Shown: positions 1 to 8,350, numbered from the stretch's first letter. The stretch: 64,000 nt of DNA from Chersky-840 sp963810195 (GCA_963810195.1 CAWEMO010000002.1:682001-746000), one strand, 5' to 3'. Program-made: numbers and translations. The notes: generated by a model from the letters alone, not told the origin.

Positions 1-463
1 TGCCCAGGCCGGTGCCCCCGGGGTACGGCAGCGGGTAGTGGGGTCCGGGGTTGGTGACCGGAGCCTTGCGGGCGAGCACCTGGCGGACGATCGACACGTA
101 CTCACGTGTCCGCGCCAGGGGCTTGGGGAACGGCTGGCCGTACCAGCCCTCGACGACCTGCGGACCCGAGACCCCCAGGCCGAGGACCAGCCGCCCACCG
201 CAGAGGTGGTCGAGGGTCAACGCGGCCATGGCCATGGCGGTCGGGGTCCGAGCCGACAGCTGGCACAGGGCCGTGCCGAGCCGCACACGGGTGGTGCGCG
301 ACCCCCACCAGGCCAGCGGGGTGAGGGCGTCGGAGCCGTAGGCCTCGGCTGTCCACACCGAGTCGAAGCCGAGGCGCTCGGCCTCCGCCACCAGCTCGGG
401 GGCATTGGCGGGGGGGCCGGCGCCCCAGTACCCCAGTTGCAGTCCGAGCTTCAGGCTCGCCAT
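1..463 (-). CDS. LLM-class F420-dependent oxidoreductase, 3' end cut by window edge
   Basis: The reverse strand encodes about 154 residues beginning MASLKLGLQLGYWG and continuing through LGFDSVWTAEAYGSDALTPL, RLGTALCQLSARTP and GGRLVLGLGVSGPQVVEGWYG. These are the ordered blocks of the luciferase-like (LLM) F420-binding TIM barrel. The ATG at 461-463 follows a good Shine-Dalgarno (GAGGAGG), and the frame runs off the left edge of the window, so the C-terminal half is not seen. It is the last gene of a reverse-strand run behind the P450 and another LLM gene, 52 bases apart. Enzymes of this class move hydride between F420H2 and an organic substrate. The substrate cannot be read here, but the steroid neighbourhood makes a sterol or acyl-CoA intermediate plausible. 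Confidence 0.85.
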   Translation of the reverse strand, partial: MASLKLGLQLGYWGAGPPANAPELVAEAERLGFDSVWTAEAYGSDALTPLAWWGSRTTRVRLGTALCQLSARTPTAMAMAALTLDHLCGGRLVLGLGVSGPQVVEGWYGQPFPKPLARTREYVSIVRQVLARKAPVTNPGPHYPLPYPGGTGLG

Positions 464-515
464 CGGGGCCTCCTCGTGCAGTCGAGCGGGCAAGGCGGAC
501 GCAGGTGCGTGCGGG

Positions 516-1424
516 TCATCGCATCTTGGCCAGGATTTCGTCGGCGAACCGAGCCGACGCGTCGAGCCGGGCCTGCAATTGCACCTGGGGCGGATCCGAC
601 GGGTCGACCTTGGCCACCATCGCCGGCGCGCACAGGGTGTCGGTGACGCCGAAGTCCTCCTCGAAGCTCCGGTACAGGTCCGCGTCGGGCCTGGCCCACA
701 GCGACAGGTAGATCGAGAACGGCTCGTTCTCGCGCCCTGCCACCCGGCGTTGCTCGGCGAGCTCGGCGAGGTACGTGCGGGCCTGGTCGGGCTTGTACGC
801 CCCCGCAGCCACCCAGCCGTCGCACAACGTGGCGGCACGGCGCAGGGCCGGTGCGGAGTGGCCGCCGCCGATGATGGGGATCGGGCGGGGAGGAGAAGGC
901 TCCATGCGCATGGCGGGCACGTCGTAGTGGGGGCCGTGGTACTCGACCCAGCCCCCGGCCCACAGAGCCCGCAGCGCGGGGATCATGTCATCGAGCCGCT
1001 TCCCCCGGGTATGGAAGTCCTGTCCGGTGGCCACGAATTCCTCCTCGCACCACCCGACCCCCACGCCGAGGGCCACGCGCCCCGACGAGACCACGGCCGC
1101 GGTGCCCACCTGCTTGGCCACCGTGACGAGGTCGCGGGCGGGAGCGATGTAGACGCCCGTCGTGAACTCGACGCGTTCGGTGACCGCGGCCATTGCGGAG
1201 ATGAGGCACCACGGGTCGGGCCAGTGCGTGTCGGGGTCCCAGTGGTCCCCGAAGCCCGGAGCACCGTCCTCGCGCGTCGAATAGGTGTACCGGGACTGGC
1301 GATCGCGGGGGAAGAACATGTGGTCCGACACGTAGATGCCGTCGTATCCCTGCGTGTCGGCGGCCTTGGCCAGCTCGAGGGCGTGCAGCGTGGGCAAGAA
1401 CGTCACCGCCTGATGGAATCGCAT
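516..1424 (-). CDS. LLM-class F420-dependent oxidoreductase
   Basis: A 302-residue luciferase-like protein. The N-terminus (MRFHQAVTFLPTLHALELAKA) gives the first strand and helix, GYDGIYVSDHMFFP the second, and VEFTTGVYIAPARDLVTVAKQ and GRVALGVGVGWCEEEF the F420 and phosphate-binding core. PRPIPIIGGGHSAPALRRAA is the usual late glycine-rich loop. The length is normal for the family, and TIGR03619-type actinobacterial proteins look closest. It starts 49 bases downstream of the P450 stop on the same strand, so the two are probably co-transcribed from the KstR-controlled promoter region near 2.8 kb. An F420-linked redox step on a steroid or side-chain intermediate is inferred from position only. 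Confidence 0.85.
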   Translation of the reverse strand: MRFHQAVTFLPTLHALELAKAADTQGYDGIYVSDHMFFPRDRQSRYTYSTREDGAPGFGDHWDPDTHWPDPWCLISAMAAVTERVEFTTGVYIAPARDLVTVAKQVGTAAVVSSGRVALGVGVGWCEEEFVATGQDFHTRGKRLDDMIPALRALWAGGWVEYHGPHYDVPAMRMEPSPPRPIPIIGGGHSAPALRRAATLCDGWVAAGAYKPDQARTYLAELAEQRRVAGRENEPFSIYLSLWARPDADLYRSFEEDFGVTDTLCAPAMVAKVDPSDPPQVQLQARLDASARFADEILAKMR

Positions 1425-1472
1425 GGAACCAGTCTCTCCTCGTCGTCGCCCGCCGCCTGCGGCGACCGCTCG

Positions 1473-2705
1473 TCAGCGCCCGACCGGTGCGCCGGGGCTG
1501 AAGGCGATGGGAAGGTGCTTCACCCCGTTGATGAACGCGGACTGGAGGCGTTGCGGCTCGCCGTCGAGGTGCAGGTCGGGCATGCGGTCGAGGAGATGTT
1601 GGAACATGACCCGGATCTCCATGCGGGCCAGGTTGGTTCCCAGGCAGAAATGCGGGCCTCCGCCGCCGAAGGCCATGTGCGGGTTGGGGGACCTGCCGAT
1701 ATCGAAGGTGTCAGGGTTCTCGAAGACGTCCTCGTCACGGTTGGCCGAGATGTGGAAGAAGACCACCTTCTCGTCCTCCCCGATCTTCTGGCCCCGGATC
1801 TCGACCGGTCCGGTCGTCTGGCGGCGGAAGTTCATGACGGGCGTGACGAAGCGCAACATCTCGTCGGTGGCCGTCGGCAGGAGTGTCCGGTCGGCCAGCA
1901 GGCGCTGCCACTGGTCGGGGTTCTCGAAGAAGGCGTGCATGGCGCCCGAGATGAGATTGCGCGTCGTTTCGTTGCCGGCCACGGTGAGGAGGAGGAAGAA
2001 CAACTCGAGCTCGAGCTCCGACAGCTTGTCGCCGTCGACCTCGACGTTGACGAGGACGCTCATGAGGTCGTCGGTGGGGTCGGCCTTCTTCTGGGCGAAG
2101 AGCTCGGCCGCGTACGTGAAGAGCTCTATGGCCGCCCCCTCGGCGTAGTTCTCGCCCTCGGCGTTGGTCTGGAACTCGGGGTCCTCCTGCCCGATCATGC
2201 GGTTGGACCAGTCGAACATGTTGTGGCGGTCGGCCTGGGGTACGCCGAGGAGGTCGGCGATGACCTGCAGGGGGAGCTCGGCGGAGATGTCGGTGACGAA
2301 GTCGGCCTCGCCCTTCTCGATGACGGCGTCGATGATGGTGTCGGCCGTGTCGTGGATCTTCTGTTCGAGGGCGTTGACCATGCGGGGCGTGAATCCCTTG
2401 TTGACGAGACGCCGGTAGCGGGTGTGCAGCGGCGGGTCCATGTTGAGCATCATGAGCCGTTGCTGCTCGAGTTGCTCCTCGGGCATCTCCCACAGCAACG
2501 TGGCCCGCTTGGCCGAGGAGAAGTGTTCGTAGTCACGGTTGACCGCCACGCAGTCGTCGTACTTGGTCACGGCCCAGAAGCCCGGGCCGTCGGGCTCCTC
2601 GTGCCAGTACACCGGGGCCCTGCGGCGGAGCTCAGCGAACCACTGGTGCGGCACGGCCGAGACAAAATTCCTCGAGTCGATCAGGTCGATCTCGCTGAGC
2701 TCCAT
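1473..2705 (-). CDS. Cytochrome P450, CYP125/CYP142-like (probable steroid C26/27 hydroxylase)
   Basis: A 410-residue soluble bacterial P450. The I-helix oxygen-activation motif AGNETT lies at residues 243-248, the K-helix ExxR at 282-285 (EMLR), and the heme-ligand loop FGGGGPHFCLG ends with the thiolate Cys354. All three signatures are intact, so the enzyme should be active. It is transcribed divergently from an igr-type side-chain operon. In Mycobacterium tuberculosis the first gene of that operon is cyp125, which oxidises the terminal methyl of cholestenone. Family and context therefore suggest side-chain hydroxylation followed by oxidation to the acid. The electron donors (ferredoxin and reductase) are not in the window. 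CYP124 or another terpenoid P450 is the main alternative. Two KstR-like boxes lie in the 303-bp divergent promoter region. Confidence 0.85.
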   Translation of the reverse strand: MELSEIDLIDSRNFVSAVPHQWFAELRRRAPVYWHEEPDGPGFWAVTKYDDCVAVNRDYEHFSSAKRATLLWEMPEEQLEQQRLMMLNMDPPLHTRYRRLVNKGFTPRMVNALEQKIHDTADTIIDAVIEKGEADFVTDISAELPLQVIADLLGVPQADRHNMFDWSNRMIGQEDPEFQTNAEGENYAEGAAIELFTYAAELFAQKKADPTDDLMSVLVNVEVDGDKLSELELELFFLLLTVAGNETTRNLISGAMHAFFENPDQWQRLLADRTLLPTATDEMLRFVTPVMNFRRQTTGPVEIRGQKIGEDEKVVFFHISANRDEDVFENPDTFDIGRSPNPHMAFGGGGPHFCLGTNLARMEIRVMFQHLLDRMPDLHLDGEPQRLQSAFINGVKHLPIAFSPGAPVGR

Positions 2706-2807
2706 GGCCGGACCCCTCCTCGGTACGCATCATCGACGCCCGGCCCGGGATGTGCGGGCCGCAGCAGGCCGTGGCCCGCGCCCGCCACGAAGGGCCGCCC
2801 GCGTTTT

Positions 2808-2821
2808 CAGAACGTGTTCCA
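2808..2821. promoter_or_regulatory. KstR-like operator (P450-proximal)
   Basis: CAGAACGTGTTCCA matches the mycobacterial KstR palindrome TnnAACnnGTTnnA at all but the first outer base. It lies 103 bases upstream of the P450 start in the divergent region shared with the side-chain operon. KstR is the TetR-family repressor of cholesterol genes, relieved by a cholestenoyl-CoA-type ligand. No kstR gene is visible in this window, so control by KstR is inferred from the site and its context. Confidence 0.6.
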
Positions 2822-2905
2822 GTCATGATAGGCCGCGGTCCGGACACCGGCCAGCCGGACGGCGACGATTGTCCGGCCGCCGGTGCGGCTGGTACCGTGC
2901 CAAAC

Positions 2906-2919
2906 TAGAACGAGTTACA
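2906..2919. promoter_or_regulatory. KstR-like operator (side-chain operon-proximal)
   Basis: TAGAACGAGTTACA is a full match to TnnAACnnGTTnnA. It lies 90 bases upstream of the first acyl-CoA dehydrogenase start. With the box at 2808-2821 it gives each arm of the divergent promoter region its own operator, an arrangement that would let one repressor shut both transcripts. I saw nothing else in the 303-bp gap that I could name. Confidence 0.65.
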
Positions 2920-3008
2920 GGGTCGAGCGAGAGCAACGAGCCTCAGTGACGAGTCAATCCATGGCCGGGACCGGACGATCCGGCCCGGACCGGGAGTAGG
3001 ACGGCGCC

Positions 3009-4187
3009 ATGTTCCTGGAGGAGACCCCCGAGCAGCTGGCCCTACGCCAGGAGCTGCGCGAGTACTACGCGGACCTGCTCACCGACGAGGTGCGCCGGGG
3101 AATCGGCGAGGTCGGCGAGGGCGGTGAGCTGTGGCGCCAGGTCGTGGGGCGCATCGGCAAGGACGGCTGGCTCGGCATCGGGTGGCCCAAGGAGTACGGC
3201 GGACAGGGCAGACCGGCCACCGACCAGTTCATCTTCTTCGACGAGACCCGCCGCGCCGGTGCTCCCTTTCCCTTCGTGACCGTGAACACCGTGGGGCCGA
3301 CGATCATGCGGTTCGGCAGCGACGAGCAGAAGAGCTTCTTCCTCCCCGCCATCCTCGCCGGCGAGGTCAACTTCGCCATCGGCTACACCGAGCCCGAGGC
3401 GGGCACCGACCTGGCGTCGCTGCAGACCCGGGCCGTGCGCGACGGTGACGAGTACGTGGTGAACGGCGCCAAGGTCTTCACGAGCGGCGCCGACATGGCG
3501 GACTACGTGTGGCTGGCGGTGCGCACGGACCCCGACGCCCCCAAGCACAAGGGCATCTCCATCCTGTGCATGTCGACGGACTCGCCGGGCTTCTCGTGGA
3601 GCCCCATCGTCACCGTGGCCGGAGCCAGGACCACGGCCACCTACTACAGCGACGTGCGGGTGCCGGTCGAGCAGCGGGTGGGGGACGAGAACGAGGGCTG
3701 GCGCATGATCACCACGCAGCTCAACCACGAGCGCGTGGGTCTGGCCGCGTGGAGCGGGTTCGCCTCGCAGCTCTACGAGGAGGTCGCGGCGTGGGCGGCG
3801 AGCACCCCCAGCCCCGACGGCCCGTCGGTGCTCGACCTGCCGTGGGTGCAGTCGGACCTGGCCCGGTGCCGCGCCGAGCTCGAGGCCATGTACCTCCTCA
3901 ATTGGCGCATGGCGGCGGCCCTGGCTGCCGATCGGATGGGCCCGGCGGATTCCTCGACGGTCAAGGTGTTCGGGGTGGAGCGCAGCATCGACATCTACCG
4001 CCGCCTGCTCGGGATCGTGGGGGCCGGCGGCTATCTCTCCCCGGACTCGCCCGGCGCGGTGCTGGCGGGCAGGCTCGAGCGCACGGCCCGCCACGCCCAG
4101 ATCAACACCTTCGGCGGCGGCGTGAACGAGATCCAGCGCGAGATCGTCGCCATGGCCGGCCTGGGCATGACCCGGGCGTCGCGTTGA
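3009..4187 (+). CDS. chsE2: Acyl-CoA dehydrogenase, ChsE2/FadE29-like subunit
   Basis: A 392-residue acyl-CoA dehydrogenase. The order is an N-terminal helical domain, the beta-barrel region with FAIGYTEPEAGTDLASL (FAD and substrate contact) and VNGAKVFTSGADMADYVW, and a C-terminal helical domain ending in ARHAQINTFGGGVNEIQRE, the adenine/FAD interface of the family. In M. tuberculosis FadE29 and FadE28 form an alpha2beta2 enzyme (ChsE1-ChsE2) that dehydrogenates the three-carbon propanoyl-CoA side chain left on the steroid. The same partner genes follow here in order, so the same reaction is likely. The start has only a modest Shine-Dalgarno and follows the KstR box at 2906. It is the first gene of a five-gene operon, with 12 bases to the next gene. 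Confidence 0.88.
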   Translation: MFLEETPEQLALRQELREYYADLLTDEVRRGIGEVGEGGELWRQVVGRIGKDGWLGIGWPKEYGGQGRPATDQFIFFDETRRAGAPFPFVTVNTVGPTIMRFGSDEQKSFFLPAILAGEVNFAIGYTEPEAGTDLASLQTRAVRDGDEYVVNGAKVFTSGADMADYVWLAVRTDPDAPKHKGISILCMSTDSPGFSWSPIVTVAGARTTATYYSDVRVPVEQRVGDENEGWRMITTQLNHERVGLAAWSGFASQLYEEVAAWAASTPSPDGPSVLDLPWVQSDLARCRAELEAMYLLNWRMAAALAADRMGPADSSTVKVFGVERSIDIYRRLLGIVGAGGYLSPDSPGAVLAGRLERTARHAQINTFGGGVNEIQREIVAMAGLGMTRASR

Positions 4188-4199
4188 GCCGGTGGGCCG

Positions 4200-5225
4200 A
4201 TGACCTCCCAGGACACCGCAGCCCAGACCGACGCCGACGCGCTCCTGGCGCGCCTGCGCGCCTTCGAGGGCCGGCCCAGCGGACCGCCCACCGAAGCCCG
4301 CGACGTGGTGAACCAGGCCATGATCCGGCACTGGACCGACGCCATGGGCGACGACAACCCCGTGTACGCCGACGTAGAGGCCGCCCGGGCGAACGGCTTC
4401 CCCGGGGTGGTGGCCCCGCCCACCATGCTCCAGGCCTGGATCATGCGGGGGTACCGCTCCCAGCCGGGGGGCGCCTGGCAGGCGCCCAAGGACGCCTCGG
4501 GCGAACCCTCCGCGCAAGAGCAGCTGTTCGCGGTGTTCGACGAGGCCGGGTTCACGTCCGTGGTGGCGACGAACTGCGACCAGGAATACGTCCGCCCCGT
4601 CGTCCTCGGTGACCGGCTCACGGTGAGCTCGGTCATCGAGTCGATCTCACCCGAGAAGCACACGGGCCTCGGTGACGGGCACTTCGTGACCACCCGGCTC
4701 GAGTTCACCGACCAGCACGACGAACTGGTGGCCACGATGCGGTTCCGCATCCTGCGCTTCCGGCCGGGCCGGGCCCGGCCCAAGGCCGACGCCCCTCTGC
4801 GCCCGCGACCGGCCATCACCCAGGACATCGCCTTCTTCTTCGAGGGTGCCCGGCACGGGACGTTGCTCATCCAGCGTTGCGCGGGGTGCGGCCTGTTGCG
4901 GCATCCGCCTCGCCCGGCATGCGCGTCGTGCGGGTCCTTCGAATGGGACACGGTCACGGCCAGCGGGCGCGGCAGCGTCTACAGCTACGTCGTCGTGCAC
5001 CACCCGCAGGTCGGCGGGTTCGACTACCCCTTGCCCATCGCGGTGGTCGAGCTCGAGGAGGGCACGCGGCTGGTGGCCGACCTGATCGGCATCGACCCCG
5101 CCGAGGTGCGCATCGGCATGCCCGTGGTGGCCGAGATGGTGGCGGTCGACGACGAGCTCACCATCCCGATGTTCCGACCGGCGGCCGCCGTGGCGGACGC
5201 GGCCGAGAACGAAGGGGCGGCCTGA
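4200..5225 (+). CDS. chsH2: MaoC-DUF35 fusion, ChsH2-like hydratase/aldolase-scaffold subunit
   Basis: A 341-residue two-domain protein. The first ~185 residues are a MaoC-like hotdog fold (MIRHWTDAMGDDNPVY, FPGVVAPPTMLQAWI). The C-terminal part is a DUF35 domain with a zinc ribbon of spacing C-x2-C-x10-C-x2-C (CAGCG...CASCG) followed by an OB-fold (GRGSVYSYVVVHHP). This matches ChsH2 of the igr operon. There ChsH2 pairs with ChsH1 to hydrate the unsaturated side-chain CoA ester, and its DUF35 part docks Ltp2 to form the retro-aldolase that releases propionyl-CoA. It overlaps the next start by one base (TGATG), implying translational coupling. It is about 30 residues longer than I recall for the mycobacterial protein, mostly at the termini. 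Confidence 0.88.
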   Translation: MTSQDTAAQTDADALLARLRAFEGRPSGPPTEARDVVNQAMIRHWTDAMGDDNPVYADVEAARANGFPGVVAPPTMLQAWIMRGYRSQPGGAWQAPKDASGEPSAQEQLFAVFDEAGFTSVVATNCDQEYVRPVVLGDRLTVSSVIESISPEKHTGLGDGHFVTTRLEFTDQHDELVATMRFRILRFRPGRARPKADAPLRPRPAITQDIAFFFEGARHGTLLIQRCAGCGLLRHPPRPACASCGSFEWDTVTASGRGSVYSYVVVHHPQVGGFDYPLPIAVVELEEGTRLVADLIGIDPAEVRIGMPVVAEMVAVDDELTIPMFRPAAAVADAAENEGAA

Positions 5226-6406
5226 TGGACTTCGACTTCACCGAGGAGCAGCTGGCGGTGTCGGAGGCCGCAGCCGCCATCTTCGAGGGCATGGCGGGCA
5301 CCGACCGGGTGGCGGAGATCGAGGAAAGCTCGGACCGGTTCGACGCGGAGCTGTGGTCCGCGCTGGCCAGGGCCAACCTGCTGGGCCTGGCGGTCCCCGA
5401 GGAGCACGGCGGCTCGGGGCTCGGCCTGACGGAGCTGTGCCTCGTGCTCGAGCAGCAGGGCCGTGCCGTGGCGCCGGTCCCGCTGTGGGCCACCCTCGTG
5501 CTCGGCGCGCTCCCCGTCTCACGGTTCGGCACCCCCGCGCAACAGGCCCGCTGGCTCCCGGCGGTGGCGGCGGGCGACGCCCGGCTCTCGGCCGCGCTCA
5601 ACGAGGTGGCGGCCAGCGCGCGCAACCACCCGACGGTGCGCGCCGAGCGCGACGGCGAGGGGTGGCGGTTGCACGGGACGGCCTTCGCCGTGCCCCAGGC
5701 GCACCTCGCGGCGCGTGTCCTGGTGCCCGCGGCCGTCGACGGCGATCCCGGCACCGGCACCGTCGTGGCGCTCGTCGACCCCGCCGCCCCCGGCGCCTCC
5801 TTGGAGCGGGCGACGACGACCGACCACCAGATCCACCCCCACCTCCACATGGACGGGTCGGCGGTCGCAGCCCCCGACGTGCTGGCCGGCCCCGGTGACG
5901 GCGCCTCGGTGGTGGCGTGGATGCTCGACCGGGCGCGGACGGGACTGTGCGCCATACAGCTGGGCGTGACCGAGGAGGCGGTGCGCCGCGCCGCGGCCTA
6001 CCTGAACCAGCGCCACCAGTTCGGCCGCCCGCTGTCGTCGTTCCAGGGCACCATGCTGCGCGCCGCGGACGCCTACATCGATACCGAGGCCATCCGGGTC
6101 ACGACGTGGCAGGCGGCATGGCGCATCGACGAGCAGCTCCCCGCCACCGAGGCGGTGGCCGTGGCCCACTGGTGGGCGTCGGAAGCGGGCCAGCGCGTCG
6201 TGCACGCCACCCAGCACCTCCACGGGGGCCTGGGCGCGGACATCTCGTACCCGATCCACCGCTATTTCCTGTGGGGGAAGCAGCTCGAGCTCATGCTGCA
6301 GGGCCCGAGCGCCGAGCTCGCCCGCCTGGGGGCGATCCTGGCGGCGCGCCTGCGGGCCGGCGCCGGCTCTCCGGGCGGCGCACGTGCCGGGGTGGAGGGG
6401 CCGTGA
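5225..6406 (+). CDS. chsE1: Acyl-CoA dehydrogenase, ChsE1/FadE28-like subunit
   Basis: A 393-residue acyl-CoA dehydrogenase paralogue, more divergent than its partner. Family features include MDFDFTEEQLAVSEAAAAIFEG at the N-terminus, GLAVPEEHGGSGLGL, YLNQRHQFGRPLSSFQG (the FAD pyrophosphate helix) and ATQHLHGGLGADISYPIHRYF. The central FAD-side loop is weak (LSAALNEVAASARNHP in place of a TEP-AGSD motif). That is expected if, as in ChsE1-ChsE2, each heterodimer builds one complete FAD site from two unequal subunits. The ATG at 5225 is chosen because it overlaps the chsH2 stop by one base; the open frame extends further upstream but only through chsH2. It probably acts as the obligate partner of the enzyme at 3009. 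Confidence 0.87.
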   Translation: MDFDFTEEQLAVSEAAAAIFEGMAGTDRVAEIEESSDRFDAELWSALARANLLGLAVPEEHGGSGLGLTELCLVLEQQGRAVAPVPLWATLVLGALPVSRFGTPAQQARWLPAVAAGDARLSAALNEVAASARNHPTVRAERDGEGWRLHGTAFAVPQAHLAARVLVPAAVDGDPGTGTVVALVDPAAPGASLERATTTDHQIHPHLHMDGSAVAAPDVLAGPGDGASVVAWMLDRARTGLCAIQLGVTEEAVRRAAAYLNQRHQFGRPLSSFQGTMLRAADAYIDTEAIRVTTWQAAWRIDEQLPATEAVAVAHWWASEAGQRVVHATQHLHGGLGADISYPIHRYFLWGKQLELMLQGPSAELARLGAILAARLRAGAGSPGGARAGVEGP

Positions 6407-6867
6407 GCGCGGTGCGCGCCGGCACGCGGCGGTTCGAGGAGATCGCCGTGGGCGATACGCTCCCCGAGCTCGTCGTGCCCCTCGACCGCACCCTCATCGT
6501 GGCTGCCGCCATCGCCTCGCGCGACTACCAGGACGTGCACCACGACCCGGGCCTGGCGGTCGAGCGCGGGTCGCCCGACATCTTCATGAACATCCTCACC
6601 ACCAACGGATTCGTGGGACGCTTCGTCACCGACTGGTCCGGGCCCGGGGCCCGCATCGAGTCGGTGTCGATCCGTCTGGGCGCCCCCAACTACCCGGGCG
6701 ACAGCATGACGCTGTCGGGGGTGGTCACGAGCGCCGAGGTTCCCTCCGGCCGCGACGACGGGCGGGGCGTGGTGGAGGTGGCGGTGCGGGGCGCCAACAG
6801 CCGCGGCGACCACGTGACCGGGACGGTGCGGCTGTCGGTGCCCCGTGACGTTGCGGGCACTTCATGA
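6403..6867 (+). CDS. chsH1: MaoC-like hydratase subunit, ChsH1-like
   Basis: A 154-residue single hotdog-fold MaoC protein beginning at a GTG that overlaps the chsE1 stop (GTGA). The hydratase signature is RDYQDVHHDPGLA, giving Asp41 and His46 with the five-residue spacing of the catalytic Asp/His pair of R-specific hydratases; FMNILTTNGFVGRFVTDW follows as the substrate helix. In the characterised ChsH1-ChsH2 pair the catalytic residues sit in ChsH1 and the other subunit supplies the binding site. That arrangement fits here, because this small subunit carries the clear motif. The role would be water addition across the side-chain enoyl-CoA made by the dehydrogenase pair. Confidence 0.87.
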   Translation: MSAVRAGTRRFEEIAVGDTLPELVVPLDRTLIVAAAIASRDYQDVHHDPGLAVERGSPDIFMNILTTNGFVGRFVTDWSGPGARIESVSIRLGAPNYPGDSMTLSGVVTSAEVPSGRDDGRGVVEVAVRGANSRGDHVTGTVRLSVPRDVAGTS

Positions 6868-6877
6868 GGCCGGTGTC

Positions 6878-8077
6878 ATGAGCGCGGGGTCCTCCCGTCA
6901 CCACAGCTTCGCGGGCACCACCGCCATCAGCGGGATCGGTGCCACCGAATTCTCCAAGGACTCGGGCCGCAGCGAGCTGCGCCTCGCCACCGAGGCGGTC
7001 CGCAGCGCGCTCGACGACGCCGGTGTCGCCCCGTCCGAGGTGGACGGCCTCGTCACGTTCTCGGCCGACACCAACCCCGAGATCGAGGTGGCCCGGACCC
7101 TGGGCATGGGCGACCTGACGTTCTTCAGCCGCATCCACTACGGCGGGGGTGCGGCGTGCGCCACCGTGCACCAGGCCGCCATGGCGGTCGCCAGCGGCGT
7201 GGCGGAGGTGGTCGTGTGCTACCGGGCGTTCAACGAGCGCTCCGGTCACCGTTTCGGCACCGGCATCCAGGGTCGCGCCCCGGTTGCCAACGCCGAGAAC
7301 GCACATTTCTCGTGGTACGCGCCGCAGGGACTGCTCACCCCGGCCTCGTGGGTGGCGATGTTCGCCCAGCGGTACCTGCACGCCACGGGCGCCACCACCG
7401 AGGACTTCGGACGGGTGGCGGTCGCAGACCGGGCGTTCGCGGCGACCAACCCGGCGGCGTGGTTCTACGGCAAGCCCATCACCCTCGAGGACCACCAGGC
7501 GTCGCGATGGATCGTCGAGCCGCTGCGGCTGCTCGACTGCTGCCAGGAGTCCGACGGCGGTCAGGCCATCGTGGTGACGAGCCTCGAACGCGCCCGTGAC
7601 GGGGCCCGGCCACCGGCGGTGATCGACGCCGCCGCTCAGGGATCGGGCGCCCAGCAGGACATGATGACGTCGTACTACCGCGACGACATGACCCGCCTGC
7701 CCGAGATGGGCGTGGTGGCGCGCCAGCTGTGGGAGACCTCGGGGCTGGGCCCCGACGACATGCAATGCGCCGTGCTGTACGACCACTTCACCCCGTTCGT
7801 GCTGTACCAGCTCGAGGAGCTCGGCTTCTGCGAGTGGGGTGAGGCCAAGGAGTTCCTGCGCGACGGCCACCTCATGCCCGGGGGCAAGCTCCCCACCAAC
7901 ACTCACGGAGGCCAGCTGGGCGAGGCCTATATCCACGGGATGAACGGCATCGCCGAGGGCGTGCGCCAGGTGCGGGGCAGTGCTGTGAACCAGGTCGAGG
8001 GCGCCGAGCACGTAGTGGTCACCGCCGGCACCGGCGTCCCCACCAGCGGCCTCGTGCTCGGCGTGGACCGCCGCTGA
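6878..8077 (+). CDS. ltp2: Thiolase-like side-chain aldolase, Ltp2-like
   Basis: A 399-residue thiolase-superfamily protein. It has the thiolase fold landmarks ISGIGATEFSKDSGRSE, VDGLVTFSADTNPEIEVAR, GGGAACATVHQAAMAVASG and, near the end, PTNTHGGQLGEAYIHGMNG. It belongs to the Ltp/SCP-x branch, not the CoA-transferring thiolases. In the igr pathway Ltp2 works with the DUF35 part of ChsH2 as a retro-aldolase, cleaving the hydroxylated side chain to propionyl-CoA and a 17-keto steroid. Tyrosines in SYYRDD and GEAYIHG are candidates for the tyrosine-based chemistry reported for Ltp2; I did not align them. The ATG at 6878 is preferred to one 33 bases upstream, which lies inside chsH1. It is the last gene of the operon. 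Confidence 0.88.
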   Translation: MSAGSSRHHSFAGTTAISGIGATEFSKDSGRSELRLATEAVRSALDDAGVAPSEVDGLVTFSADTNPEIEVARTLGMGDLTFFSRIHYGGGAACATVHQAAMAVASGVAEVVVCYRAFNERSGHRFGTGIQGRAPVANAENAHFSWYAPQGLLTPASWVAMFAQRYLHATGATTEDFGRVAVADRAFAATNPAAWFYGKPITLEDHQASRWIVEPLRLLDCCQESDGGQAIVVTSLERARDGARPPAVIDAAAQGSGAQQDMMTSYYRDDMTRLPEMGVVARQLWETSGLGPDDMQCAVLYDHFTPFVLYQLEELGFCEWGEAKEFLRDGHLMPGGKLPTNTHGGQLGEAYIHGMNGIAEGVRQVRGSAVNQVEGAEHVVVTAGTGVPTSGLVLGVDRR

Positions 8078-8123
8078 CCTCGCGCGTCGGGGCGCCGGAG
8101 CCGCGGCGTCCGGGGTCGATCCT

Positions 8124-8158
8124 TGACGGTTGATCCCGTGACGGTTGATCCCTTGACA
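8124..8158. repeat. 15-bp-spaced direct repeat ending in a TTGACA box
   Basis: TGACGGTTGATCCC occurs at 8124-8137 and again at 8139-8152, and a third TGAC begins at 8154, so the period is 15 bases. The third copy is part of TTGACA (8153-8158), a good -35 hexamer, but no convincing -10 follows at the right distance. It could be a tandem operator or simple slippage-derived repetition upstream of the small gene at 8243. Confidence 0.55.
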
Positions 8159-8242
8159 TGCTGCGGCACCGGGTCCACAGTGCACGATCATCGCCAGGGT
8201 TGAGGAGGACGATCCCCAACCCGTTTCGATGGGAGGAAACCA

Positions 8243-8344
8243 ATGAGCTCCGCTGCCAGCCTGATCACCGTCCTCGCGTCCTGGGCCTTCGGCCTGATCG
8301 TCATCGGCGTGGGCGAACGGCTCGTGCCCCGCGCCGACTCCTGA
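8243..8344 (+). CDS. Small single-span membrane protein (33 aa)
   Basis: An ATG with a strong Shine-Dalgarno (GGGAGG, 6-7 bases upstream) opens a 33-residue reading frame. Residues 4-22 (AASLITVLASWAFGLIVIG) form one hydrophobic helix, followed by a charged tail GERLVPRADS. I do not recognise the sequence. The evidence that it is real is the ribosome site, the coherent membrane helix, the repeat or -35 element upstream and the inverted repeat directly downstream at 8351. Its position at the end of the side-chain operon may be coincidental. Confidence 0.5.
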   Translation: MSSAASLITVLASWAFGLIVIGVGERLVPRADS

Positions 8345-8350
8345 CGGCGC

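Noticed and set aside
405..2828. An 807-residue forward frame across the P450 and LLM genes
   Set aside because: It is antisense to two genes with complete family motifs, and its composition is that of a GC-rich shadow frame rich in Gly, Val, Arg and His.
8216..8229. AACCCGTT core near 8218 as a fifth KstR box
   Set aside because: Only the inner AACnnGTT matches; both outer bases of TnnAACnnGTTnnA fail. It is not at a steroid gene start, so chance is sufficient.
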